64,000 nt of DNA from positions 175,495-239,494 of the forward strand of contig JAYPQK010000010.1 of NCBI GenBank assembly GCA_038131955.1. The letters run 5' to 3'. This document shows, piece by piece, positions 1 to 8,565 of the stretch; within the stretch, counting starts at the first letter, position 1, and each line of letters starts with the position of its first letter. The DNA is from SHAN690 sp038131955. Lineage in GTDB: Bacteria > Bacteroidota > Bacteroidia > Flavobacteriales_G > Salibacteraceae. The position numbers and the translations under genes are program-made. The notes beneath the pieces are model-generated. The model was not told where the DNA came from and ran no database searches. It was given only the letters and a program-made list of their open reading frames with translations.

Positions 1-279
1 ATCGTTACTCCAGATCCATTAAGTGTTGAAGAATTAGCGGCAGGTGAGTTCGTAATCTTCCCTAACCCAGCCAACGACGTAGTGACTATCGCTACGAAGG
101 ATGTTGATGCTGGTAATATCCAAATTTTGGATATGAGCGGACGAGTGGTAGCTCAAGCTCCTATGAGTGCTGGTAGCAACAACCACGAGATCAACATCAG
201 CAGCCTCAGTGCTGGTGCTTACATCGTGAAGGTTGCAACCGACGCCAACTCTCAATTGCAGCAGCTGATCGTTCAATAA
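1..279 (+). CDS. C-terminal fragment of a T9SS-secreted protein (type A sorting domain)
   Basis: The gene is cut by the left edge of the window; only the last 92 codons are present, read in frame from base 1. The fragment contains the FPNPAND motif that opens a type A T9SS C-terminal domain, the central LDMSGRVV strand, and the SLSAGAYIVKV strand before the end QQLIVQ. Such domains direct proteins through the type IX system and are removed or anchored at the surface. The sequence is almost the same as the ends of the next two genes, so it belongs to the same tandem cargo family. A terminator follows directly. What the missing N-terminal part does cannot be said. Confidence 0.9.
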   Translation: MVTPDPLSVEELAAGEFVIFPNPANDVVTIATKDVDAGNIQILDMSGRVVAQAPMSAGSNNHEINISSLSAGAYIVKVATDANSQLQQLIVQ

Positions 280-301
280 TCAGCTTCTTCATACTGAAAA
301 A

Positions 302-335
302 AAGAAGCGCCTCCAACCGGGGGCGCTTCTTTTTT
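302..335 (+). terminator. Rho-independent terminator of the first T9SS cargo gene
   Basis: A ten-base-pair stem AAGAAGCGCC / GGCGCTTCTT is followed by a T run. It lies 22 bases after the stop codon and belongs to a terminator family with a CGCCTCC / GGGGGCG core that follows all four cargo genes here. Confidence 0.9.
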
Positions 336-360
336 ACCTCATCCTGTCACGATTTCGATC

Positions 361-380
361 GGTAAGATTTCAATCTTACC
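361..380. repeat. Perfect 9-bp inverted repeat in the cargo intergenic region
   Basis: GGTAAGATT and AATCTTACC are separated by two bases. It sits between a terminator and the next gene, about 200 bases before the next start codon, with no T run, so it is not an obvious terminator. The rest of 336-576 is T-rich, with repeats of the word TTCATCTAT, and holds no gene I can support. Confidence 0.5.
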
Positions 381-544
381 CCTTTCCCTGTATCGACTAT
401 AATGATTTTCATCTATGATTTTCTTTTATTCATCTATCAACTTTACATCACACATCATGACTGACCCAGATCAACCTTCAAAGCAGTTCAATAGATGAGT
501 AAAGCATGACATGAAATCCTGAATTACAGAGTCTTGATGAAAGT

Positions 545-552
545 ACCTTTCG
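545..552 (+). promoter_or_regulatory. Probable -7 box for the 577-3999 cargo gene
   Basis: TACCTTTC differs by one base from the Bacteroidota -7 consensus TAnnTTTG and lies 24 bases before the ATG. No clear TTG -33 element is seen at the usual distance. Confidence 0.35.
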
Positions 553-576
553 AGCTCAATCTCAAAATTTCATTTC

Positions 577-3500
577 ATGAAGAACTCTACTCTCTCTATG
601 CTAAGCATGCTTTTGTGCTTGGTTCTGGGCTTTTCTCTTTCGAGTGAGGCTCAGGTGTATATCGTAGGCTCTGGTACCTCTGTGACAGGATCCGGTACCG
701 GTGGCACTGGCGATACTCCATTTGGAACGTGGTACATGGACGACCAGACCCAAATGCTCTATTTGGCAAGTGAACTTTCAGCATCGGGAGCTCCCGCTGG
801 ATTCATGAACGCCATTGGATTCAATGTGACTCAGGTGGGAAGCCCGATCATGCAGAACTTCAACATTAAGATCGGTTTTACTTCAGCTACATCAATTTCA
901 TCGCTGCAGTCTACCGTTTCTTATGTAACTGTCTACAGTTCATCAGCTTACCAACCCACAATGGGATGGAACACGTTCAACTTCTCGTCACCTATTCTAT
1001 GGAACGGAAGTGACAACGTAGTCGTTGATGTTTGTTTCGACAACAGCTCCTACAGCAACAACTCACACACCACAGCAGACTATCTTCCAGGTCGTGTTGC
1101 TTGTTACTACACGGATAACTCTAGCGGCCCTATCTGCGGTTTATATGGTGGCTACAGCTATAACTATCGTTCCCAGGCGGCTTTCACTATTCTTTCTCCA
1201 TATGCCGACGACGCAGGAATTGGCTCCATCTTAAGTCCATCCCTCCCAACTTGCGATCTAGACTCTGTAGACATCCAAGTAGTAGTGATCAATGCCGGAA
1301 CCGACACACTGACTTCTTGTGATATCAAATGGCAGATCGGCAATGGTACACCAACTACGTACAGCTTTAGTGGAGCAGTAGCTCCTCAAGGAGGTGTTGA
1401 CACGGTTACCATCGCTAACTACAGCTTCACCAACTTCGACGAATTGACGATCTGGACCGAGAACCCGAATGGTGCACAGGACAGCTTGCCTCAAAACGAT
1501 ACGCTTTCCATGGTGCTGGCAACCGGTCTTTCTGGCACCTATAACATTCCAAACGACTTCGCCACTCTTACAGCTGCAGCTACCGCTCTGAATACGTTTG
1601 GTGTTTGTGACGATGTAGTCATGGAGATCAACTCTGCTATTTACACGGAGCAAGTGATCTTAGGTGAGATCCTAGGAACGAGTGCTGATGCGACTGTGCG
1701 CTGGACTAGCGCTTCTGGAAACATGAATGACGTGGTGATCCAATACAGTTCTGGCTCTACCGTCAACTTGGAAGGATCAGACTGGATCACCTTCGACCAC
1801 TTGACCATTCGCAGCACCAGCGCATTCTCCGGTATTGGTGTGGAACTGGAATTGGGAGCTGAAAACAACACCTTCGATCACTGCGACATTTCTACTGGTT
1901 CCGGTAGCACTACTAGCTCAGCTCACAACGCATTTCGTTCGGTTGGAAATAACCACAACCTGACAGTGACCAACTGTAGTCTTCGCAACGGGGGCTATGG
2001 TCTATTCGTCCAAGGCTCCGGCACTACAAGCCGAGTGGAGAATCTCGTCTTTGAGAACAACACGATCAAGAATGCCTATTATCTGCAGACCTATTTGTAC
2101 TACATCGATGGCTTTGAGTTCAATAATAACGTAGTAACAAATGACACGAATATGTATTTGTTTGCCTACGGCCTCTACATGTATTACGTCGACAACTTCA
2201 ATGTGATTGGGAACTATATCGGAGCGGATGCTACTTACAGTGGTAGCTCACTCTATGGCGGCTATGCCTACCCTTTCTATATGTATTACTGCCTCGGAAC
2301 ACAAAACCCACGTAGCAAGATTGCAAACAACTGCGTGACAGCAGGTCGTCCAGGCGCTATCTACTATGGCTACTATGGTCTCTACATGTCGCAGTGCGGT
2401 ATTCTTGACCTCGAGCACAACTCGTTCTCCAAGGTCGGTGGATACTCTGGCTACTATGGCGCTTACATCACAGGAGGTGGACAAGTGGCCATGCGCAACA
2501 ATAGCTTCCTGAACTATTTATCCGGACACGCGCTTTACGCTCCAGGCCAGTGGACTATCACCGACTCGGATCACAACAACTACTATTCGAACGGAGGTAC
2601 CTTGGTATATTTCGGTACTACGAATTACAGTACGCTTGAAGATTACCAAAACGGTTCCGGTAATGACATGAATTCCGTAAGTACAGACCCTGCTTACCTA
2701 GACACACTTGCTTGTATCACTTGTAACGACACCTTGGATGCAGCAGGTATGGCAGGTACGATGTTCGACATCGACAGTAATATGCGCAGTATGACCACTC
2801 CTGACATCGGTCCTAAGGAATGGGTATCTCCTGCTACCTTCACCTTGGGTGGCGACTCTACTTATTGTGCCGACGAAGTTACTCTTGAGGCAGGTCCTGC
2901 TCAGAGTGTGACTTGGAGTGTGAACGGCAACTCCAGCTCTGCTCCTACCATTACGCTTTCTGGTGGCTCTACCGCTACAACATATAACGTATTGGTAAGC
3001 ATTCAGACTCAGTATTGTGGTTCGGCTTCCGATAATGCCTTGATCACTTTAGTACCAAATGCACACTTGGATAGCAACGTTCACATCTGTGCTGGCGCTA
3101 CTGCTACTTTGAATCCAGGTGGACTCGCTTCAGGTTCTTACACTTGGTCTACTGGGCAAACAACTCAGAGTATCGTAGTTGGACAACCAGGTAACTACAC
3201 GGTTACTAAGGATGTTCAAGGTTGTGTTAGTACAGCTACAGCTAACGTTACTCAGTCTGAAGCCGTTCAGATCTTGGGTACCGAAGTTTGTTCTGATGAC
3301 CTTCCTTTGACCTTGGATGCGACTATCGCAAACGGCGTGACCTACGCTTGGTCGGGTGGTGCTTCTCCAAACACAGCTACTAACAACTTCAGCGATGCAG
3401 GTGCATACACCGTGTCAGCTACTGACGCCTTCGGTTGTACTTCCGTTGACTCATTCGAGGTTGTGATCCTTGAAGAGCCAGACGCTGTGATCAGCATCCA

Positions 3501-3999
3501 GAGCACTTCAGGAACCATTTACATCTTCGATGCTAGCGCATCATCGTTCCTTACCGCATCAAGTCTGGTGACTTGGAACTTCGGTGCAGGTGCTGTTCCT
3601 GCTGCTTCAAACAATGTGGTACAGACAGTAACTTACCCATGGGGCAATCCTTCTAACCCAACTTCTTACTCAGTAAGCTTGGAGATCAACAATGGTTGTG
3701 GTGTTGACATCACGACTCAGATCGTGACTCCAGACCCATTGAGTGTTGAGGAATTGGCTGAAGGAGAGTTCGCTATCTTCCCTAACCCGGCTAACGACGT
3801 AGTGACTATCGCTACGAATGCGGTTGACGCTGGTAGCATCCAGATCTTGGATATGAGTGGAAGAGTAGTAGTCCAAGCTCCAATGAGCGCTGGAAGCAAC
3901 AATCACGAGATCAACATCAGCAGCCTGAGCGCTGGTGCGTACATCGTGAAAGTCGCTACTGACGCTAATACACAAATGCAGCAGCTGATCGTTCAGTAA
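577..3999 (+). CDS. T9SS-secreted tyrosine-rich beta-helix protein
   Basis: A 1140-residue secreted protein. Residues 1-25 form a signal peptide ending SSEA before Gln. Next come a beta-sandwich-like N-terminal part, an Ig/CARDB-like domain (about 210-310) and a right-handed parallel beta-helix (about 400-665) made of short coils with repeated N-x-I and N-N-x-V patterns. Within it, residues about 500-635 are exceptionally rich in Tyr and Gly (YLYYIDG, LYMYYVDN, YYGYYGLYMS). Ig/PKD-like domains with paired cysteines follow (about 750-1050), then a type A sorting domain from about 1054 (FPNPAND near 1068). The fold is known for surface adhesins and polysaccharide lyases. No catalytic site is recognised, so a structural or adhesive role at the cell surface is inference. 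The next gene is a paralogue. Confidence 0.85.
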   Translation: MKNSTLSMLSMLLCLVLGFSLSSEAQVYIVGSGTSVTGSGTGGTGDTPFGTWYMDDQTQMLYLASELSASGAPAGFMNAIGFNVTQVGSPIMQNFNIKIGFTSATSISSLQSTVSYVTVYSSSAYQPTMGWNTFNFSSPILWNGSDNVVVDVCFDNSSYSNNSHTTADYLPGRVACYYTDNSSGPICGLYGGYSYNYRSQAAFTILSPYADDAGIGSILSPSLPTCDLDSVDIQVVVINAGTDTLTSCDIKWQIGNGTPTTYSFSGAVAPQGGVDTVTIANYSFTNFDELTIWTENPNGAQDSLPQNDTLSMVLATGLSGTYNIPNDFATLTAAATALNTFGVCDDVVMEINSAIYTEQVILGEILGTSADATVRWTSASGNMNDVVIQYSSGSTVNLEGSDWITFDHLTIRSTSAFSGIGVELELGAENNTFDHCDISTGSGSTTSSAHNAFRSVGNNHNLTVTNCSLRNGGYGLFVQGSGTTSRVENLVFENNTIKNAYYLQTYLYYIDGFEFNNNVVTNDTNMYLFAYGLYMYYVDNFNVIGNYIGADATYSGSSLYGGYAYPFYMYYCLGTQNPRSKIANNCVTAGRPGAIYYGYYGLYMSQCGILDLEHNSFSKVGGYSGYYGAYITGGGQVAMRNNSFLNYLSGHALYAPGQWTITDSDHNNYYSNGGTLVYFGTTNYSTLEDYQNGSGNDMNSVSTDPAYLDTLACITCNDTLDAAGMAGTMFDIDSNMRSMTTPDIGPKEWVSPATFTLGGDSTYCADEVTLEAGPAQSVTWSVNGNSSSAPTITLSGGSTATTYNVLVSIQTQYCGSASDNALITLVPNAHLDSNVHICAGATATLNPGGLASGSYTWSTGQTTQSIVVGQPGNYTVTKDVQGCVSTATANVTQSEAVQILGTEVCSDDLPLTLDATIANGVTYAWSGGASPNTATNNFSDAGAYTVSATDAFGCTSVDSFEVVILEEPDAVISIQSTSGTIYIFDASASSFLTASSLVTWNFGAGAVPAASNNVVQTVTYPWGNPSNPTSYSVSLEINNGCGVDITTQIVTPDPLSVEELAEGEFAIFPNPANDVVTIATNAVDAGSIQILDMSGRVVVQAPMSAGSNNHEINISSLSAGAYIVKVATDANTQMQQLIVQ

Positions 4000-4021
4000 T
4001 CAGCTTCTTTATACTGAATAG

Positions 4022-4055
4022 AAAAGCGCCTCCTCCGGGGGGCGCTTTTTTATTT
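4022..4055 (+). terminator. Rho-independent terminator of the 577-3999 cargo gene
   Basis: The stem AAAAGCGCC / GGCGCTTTT is followed by a T run, 23 bases after the stop codon. It has the same core as the terminators of the neighbouring cargo genes. The remaining intergenic bases to 4270 show no gene. Confidence 0.9.
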
Positions 4056-4270
4056 TAAGAGTTCAATATTCGACCGGTTCTGATTCACCTCAATCGTTTT
4101 TTCATCTACCAATAATTACGTTTCGTCTATTCGTTTTTATTATCACTCCATTAGAGAAAATCCCTAGGTATCAAAGGAGTGCAAGTAGTCCCCCAAAACG
4201 GAATTAAGGATAGGACGCTAATCGGAGTAGGTTAAAGTAATTTGTCCCAGTTTCATTTAAATCTTATCAT

Positions 4271-7200
4271 ATGAAAAAAGTTCTACTATCCTTAGTAGTT
4301 GGACTCGCATCGTTAACCGGTTTCTCTCAGTTGAGTGGAACGTACACGATCGATCCCAACGGTTCCGGGCCGACCAACTTCACGACCTGGAATGCTGCAG
4401 TTACAGCGCTTGAAACGAACGGCGTTAGTGCTGCTGTAACCTTTAACGTATCAGATGACACTTTCAACGAGAGCGTGCAACTTGACGCGATCCCGGGTTC
4501 ATCTACTACCAACACAGTTACGTTCCAAGCTGACCCAAGTAATTCTGGTGAAGCAAAATTGGCTTTCGGGTCAAGCCAGGTTCTTCGTGTTAACGGAACA
4601 ACCAACGTAACCTTCAGTGGTCTGACCTTTGAGTCAACTGGCGCATACACTAGGACCATTTATTTGTCGGGCACCAACACAAACATTTTATTCGAGAATA
4701 ATAAGATTGTTGGTTATTTCTTGACGACAACGTCGAACTCGAATACTTCCATCTACGCGTACTTCACAAATAGCAACAATGTTGTATTTGATGGTAACGA
4801 GATCTTGAATGCATATGCTTACGTGTACTATTCGAATAATATTCAGTTCACGAACAACAGAGTTGAGAATACCTATTACTATGGCCTGTACTTGTACCAA
4901 GCGTCAAATAGCTTGATCGAGGACAACTACATTTCTGCCGGTGACGGAACATCTTCCTACTATGGATATGGTTTGATCCTCTACTATGGAAGTGGCAACA
5001 ATGTTCTTGGAAACGACATCAATGGTAATGGCTATGGGTACAACTATGGTGTTTACATCTATTATCACTATGGTACTTCGGGGCTTCCTACTCGAATTGA
5101 GAACAACTTTATCCATGGAACTAGCGCATGTAGCTATTATAGCTATGGCATCTACACCTACTACTCTGGTAACCTAGACATTAAGCACAACACCATCTCT
5201 TCAGTTGGTTCTGGATATGGAGGTTACAACATGATGATGTATAGTTACTCTTATTCCTATGGCAACAATACGGTAGTGAACAACATACTTCACAACCCAT
5301 ATGACGGTCAAGGGTATGGTTATAACGCATACTTCTATGCTTACAACGCTACGACTAACTTCTTCGATACGCTAGATGGTAACGTATACGATTTCCACGG
5401 AGGAGAATTCTATTCATACGTTTACGGCACTGGCCTTCAGACTTCAATGAGTGGCTGGCAGTCGGCATTGAGCGACGAAGCAAACGGAGTTAACACAACT
5501 GTTCCTCTAGTAAGCTCAACTGACCTGCACATCAATCCTTCTATGGCTGCATTGGCCTTCGACAATACTGGTATTCCAACCAACGTAAACGACGACATTG
5601 ATGACGAGGTGCGCTATGCTTTCAACTCTAACCCAGATCCAGGAGCTGATGAGTTTGTTGTTCCAACGAACAACGCAGCTGTTTCTGACTTGATCAAGCC
5701 AGACGCTCCTTTGTGTTCTGACGATACTACTGTGGTCGCAGTTCTAGCTAACACAGGTCTTGTTCCTTTAACGAGCTGTACACTAACGTATGCCCTGAAC
5801 GGTTCTGTAGTAACGACTATGGCCTTCTCAGGAAACGTACCTGTTGGAGGTGACACTTCACTAACCATCGTTTCTTCTACTAGCTTCACCAATGGTGACG
5901 AAGTGAAGGTTTGGTCTTCTATGCCGAATGGTGTAGTAGATAGTAACGCAGCCAATGATACCGCCAGCGTTGATCTATGGTCAGGTCTTTCTGGAACCTA
6001 CAATATCCCTAACGATTACCCAACCCTCACTGACGCAGCTGCTGACGTAATGGATAAGGGAGTTTGTGGTCATGTGGTCATGGAGATCGCTCCGGGTTCA
6101 TACAATGAGCAGATCATCCTTGGAGAGTTTGTTGGTGCTGGAGAGAACGGCACACTTACATGGAGAAGCACTACAGGTAATGCGTCGGATGTAATTATCA
6201 ACTACAATACATCTGCAGCAGTAGTTGATTTGAATGGATCCGATTACGTTCGATTCGAAGACCTTACCATTGAAAATACTACAACTTTCTACGGCTATAC
6301 TGTCAGATTGCAAGGTGGAGCTGAGAACTGTTCATTCAATGGCAACATTATCAAAGCCGGTCAATTAGCAACTACTAGTTCTTCTCTTTCTCCTTTCTAT
6401 GCGAATGGTTTGAACCACAACCTCACGATCACCAATAACGAAATCCTTCGTGGTGGTTATGGTCTGTACATCAATGGTTCAAGCACATCATCTCGCATCC
6501 AGAATGTAGTGATCGAAAACAACGATATCAAGAATGCATATTACTATCAAACATATATGCAGTACATCAATGGTTTCGAGTTCAACAACAACGTCGTAAC
6601 CAACGATACCAACATCTACCTCTTCTCGTACGGTGTTCGTATGTACTACATCGACAATTTCAATGTAACAGGCAACTACGTTGGCTCGGATGCGGCGTAT
6701 AGTGGTTCATCGTTCTATGGTGGTTATGCATATCCTTTGTATATCTACTATTGCGTAGGTTCTAACAATCCTAGAAGTGAGGTTTCAAATAACTGTGTTT
6801 CCGCAGGACGACCCGGTGCTTCTTACTATGGATATTATGGTATCTACTCATACTACAGTGGATTGTACAACTTCCACAACAACTCGGTATCTCGCCTAGG
6901 TGGTTATTCTGGATACTATGCTGGTCTATTCAACCAAGGAGGACTTGTTTCTGTCAAGAACAACAGCTTCTTGAACTACATGGACGGCCTCGCATTCTAT
7001 GCTGACGGATTTACTGTGTCTGAATCAGACCACAATAACTTCTTCACAACAGGTAGCCAGTTGGTTTACTATGGAACAACAACTTACACCAACCTGCAGG
7101 ATTACCAGAACGGATCCGGTTATGATATGCACTCTGTACAAACTGATCCAGCATACGTGGATACATTGGCTTGTGTGACGTGTAACGACACACTGGACAA

Positions 7201-8458
7201 TGCAGGTACGCCGACGCAGATGTATGACATCGACAGCAACATGCGTAGCGTGAATACTCCTGACATCGGTCCTAAGGAGTGGGTCTCTCCTGCTAACTTC
7301 ACGTTGGGTGGTGACTCTACTTACTGTGCTGATGAAGTAACCATCGAAGCAGGTCCTGCTCAGAGTGTTACTTGGAGTGTGAACGGTAACTCTTCTACTG
7401 CTCCTAACTTGACACTATCAGGCGGCAACGAGGCTGTTACTTACAATGTCCTTGTCAGCATCCAGACCGAGTTCTGCGGTTCTGCTTCTGACAACGCGTT
7501 GATCACCCTTGTACCAAACGCAAACTTGGATAGCAACGTCCACATCTGTGCTGATGACAACGCTACCCTTGATCCAGGAGGTCTTTCTTCCGGTTCTTAC
7601 GCTTGGTCTACCGGTGCTATGACTCAAACCATCGTGGTGGATGAGCCTGGCACATACAGCGTGACTAAAAATGTGATGGGCTGCGTAAGCACTGCTACAA
7701 CTGTTGTTACTCAGTCTGAAGCCGTTCAGATCCTTGGAACTGAGGTTTGTTCTGACGACCTTCCTTTGACCTTGGATGCGACTATCGCTAACGGTACTAC
7801 GTATGCTTGGTCTGGAGGTGCTTCTCCTACCACAGCTACTAACACCTTCAACGATGCTGGCGCTTACACGGTAACTGCCTCTGATGCATTCGGTTGTTCT
7901 TCTGTTGACTCTTTCGAAGTTGTTGTACTTGAGGAGCCTCAGGCAGTCATCACAACTCCTTCTTACAGTGGATTCATCTATGTATTCGATGCAAGCACTT
8001 CTCCTTACTTGACTGCTAGCAGTACAGTGAACTGGAACTTTGGTGTTGGTGCTTCTCCTGCTACTTCTACCAATGTTCTTCAAACGGTAGTGTATCCATG
8101 GTCGAGCCCATCAAATCCAACTACTTACTCTGTAAGCTTGGAGATCAACAACGGTTGTGGTGTTGACATCGCTACCAAGGTGATCGCTCCTACCCTTACC
8201 GGTGTAGAAGGTCTTGAGGCTGGTCAGTTCACCATCTTCCCTAACCCTGCAAACGACGTAGTGACCATCGCTACTAAGGATGTGGATGCGGGTAATATCC
8301 AGATCTTGGATATGAGCGGACGCGTAGTAGCTCAGGCTCCTATGAGCGCTGGTAGCAACAACCACGAGATCAACGTAAGCAGCCTGAGCGCTGGTGCGTA
8401 CATCGTGAAAGTTGCAACTGACGCTAGCACGCAAATGCAGCAGCTGATCGTTCAATAA
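4271..8458 (+). CDS. T9SS-secreted double beta-helix protein, paralogue of the upstream gene
   Basis: A 1395-residue secreted protein. The signal peptide is residues 1-19, ending TGFS before Gln. There are two right-handed beta-helix regions: an N-terminal one (about 90-345) with a Tyr-rich core (about 182-333, with YYYGLYLYQ, YYGYGLILYYG and YGIYTYYSG), and a second one (about 650-920) that matches the helix of the upstream gene nearly coil for coil. An Ig/CARDB-like domain lies between them (about 465-560). Cys-containing Ig-like domains (about 1000-1300) and a type A sorting domain (FPNPAND near 1323) complete the protein. The second half is colinear with the upstream gene, so the N-terminal helix looks like an addition or the upstream copy is a shortened form. 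No enzymatic motif is seen; a surface structural or adhesive role is inferred. Confidence 0.85.
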   Translation: MKKVLLSLVVGLASLTGFSQLSGTYTIDPNGSGPTNFTTWNAAVTALETNGVSAAVTFNVSDDTFNESVQLDAIPGSSTTNTVTFQADPSNSGEAKLAFGSSQVLRVNGTTNVTFSGLTFESTGAYTRTIYLSGTNTNILFENNKIVGYFLTTTSNSNTSIYAYFTNSNNVVFDGNEILNAYAYVYYSNNIQFTNNRVENTYYYGLYLYQASNSLIEDNYISAGDGTSSYYGYGLILYYGSGNNVLGNDINGNGYGYNYGVYIYYHYGTSGLPTRIENNFIHGTSACSYYSYGIYTYYSGNLDIKHNTISSVGSGYGGYNMMMYSYSYSYGNNTVVNNILHNPYDGQGYGYNAYFYAYNATTNFFDTLDGNVYDFHGGEFYSYVYGTGLQTSMSGWQSALSDEANGVNTTVPLVSSTDLHINPSMAALAFDNTGIPTNVNDDIDDEVRYAFNSNPDPGADEFVVPTNNAAVSDLIKPDAPLCSDDTTVVAVLANTGLVPLTSCTLTYALNGSVVTTMAFSGNVPVGGDTSLTIVSSTSFTNGDEVKVWSSMPNGVVDSNAANDTASVDLWSGLSGTYNIPNDYPTLTDAAADVMDKGVCGHVVMEIAPGSYNEQIILGEFVGAGENGTLTWRSTTGNASDVIINYNTSAAVVDLNGSDYVRFEDLTIENTTTFYGYTVRLQGGAENCSFNGNIIKAGQLATTSSSLSPFYANGLNHNLTITNNEILRGGYGLYINGSSTSSRIQNVVIENNDIKNAYYYQTYMQYINGFEFNNNVVTNDTNIYLFSYGVRMYYIDNFNVTGNYVGSDAAYSGSSFYGGYAYPLYIYYCVGSNNPRSEVSNNCVSAGRPGASYYGYYGIYSYYSGLYNFHNNSVSRLGGYSGYYAGLFNQGGLVSVKNNSFLNYMDGLAFYADGFTVSESDHNNFFTTGSQLVYYGTTTYTNLQDYQNGSGYDMHSVQTDPAYVDTLACVTCNDTLDNAGTPTQMYDIDSNMRSVNTPDIGPKEWVSPANFTLGGDSTYCADEVTIEAGPAQSVTWSVNGNSSTAPNLTLSGGNEAVTYNVLVSIQTEFCGSASDNALITLVPNANLDSNVHICADDNATLDPGGLSSGSYAWSTGAMTQTIVVDEPGTYSVTKNVMGCVSTATTVVTQSEAVQILGTEVCSDDLPLTLDATIANGTTYAWSGGASPTTATNTFNDAGAYTVTASDAFGCSSVDSFEVVVLEEPQAVITTPSYSGFIYVFDASTSPYLTASSTVNWNFGVGASPATSTNVLQTVVYPWSSPSNPTTYSVSLEINNGCGVDIATKVIAPTLTGVEGLEAGQFTIFPNPANDVVTIATKDVDAGNIQILDMSGRVVAQAPMSAGSNNHEINVSSLSAGAYIVKVATDASTQMQQLIVQ

Positions 8459-8483
8459 TCAGCTTCTTCATATTGATCTACGG

Positions 8484-8515
8484 AAAGCGCTCCCACTTGG
8501 GGGCGCTTTTCTTTT
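8484..8515 (+). terminator. Rho-independent terminator of the double beta-helix gene
   Basis: The stem AAAGCGC / GCGCTTT, loop rich in C and G, is followed by a T run. It lies 25 bases after the stop codon. An in-frame ATG for the next gene at 8473 lies upstream of this hairpin, which argues against that start. Confidence 0.85.
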
Positions 8516-8565
8516 ATCATTCAATTTTTCTATCTTGTTTACACTACCAATCATTCATCATTACC

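Noticed and set aside
4816..5270. Repeated short units as a possible CRISPR array
   Set aside because: The units are in-frame codons for Tyr, Gly and Asn of beta-helix coils. They lack exact repeats and regular spacers.
7418..8083. A 221-codon open frame on the minus strand inside the double beta-helix gene
   Set aside because: It is a shadow frame opposite a well-supported secreted protein. It has no promoter box or recognisable domain, and its composition follows the repeats of the real gene.
8473..8565. Upstream in-frame start for the Ig-repeat cargo gene
   Set aside because: It would place the previous gene's terminator within the coding region and spoil the signal peptide. The ATG at 8566 fits better.
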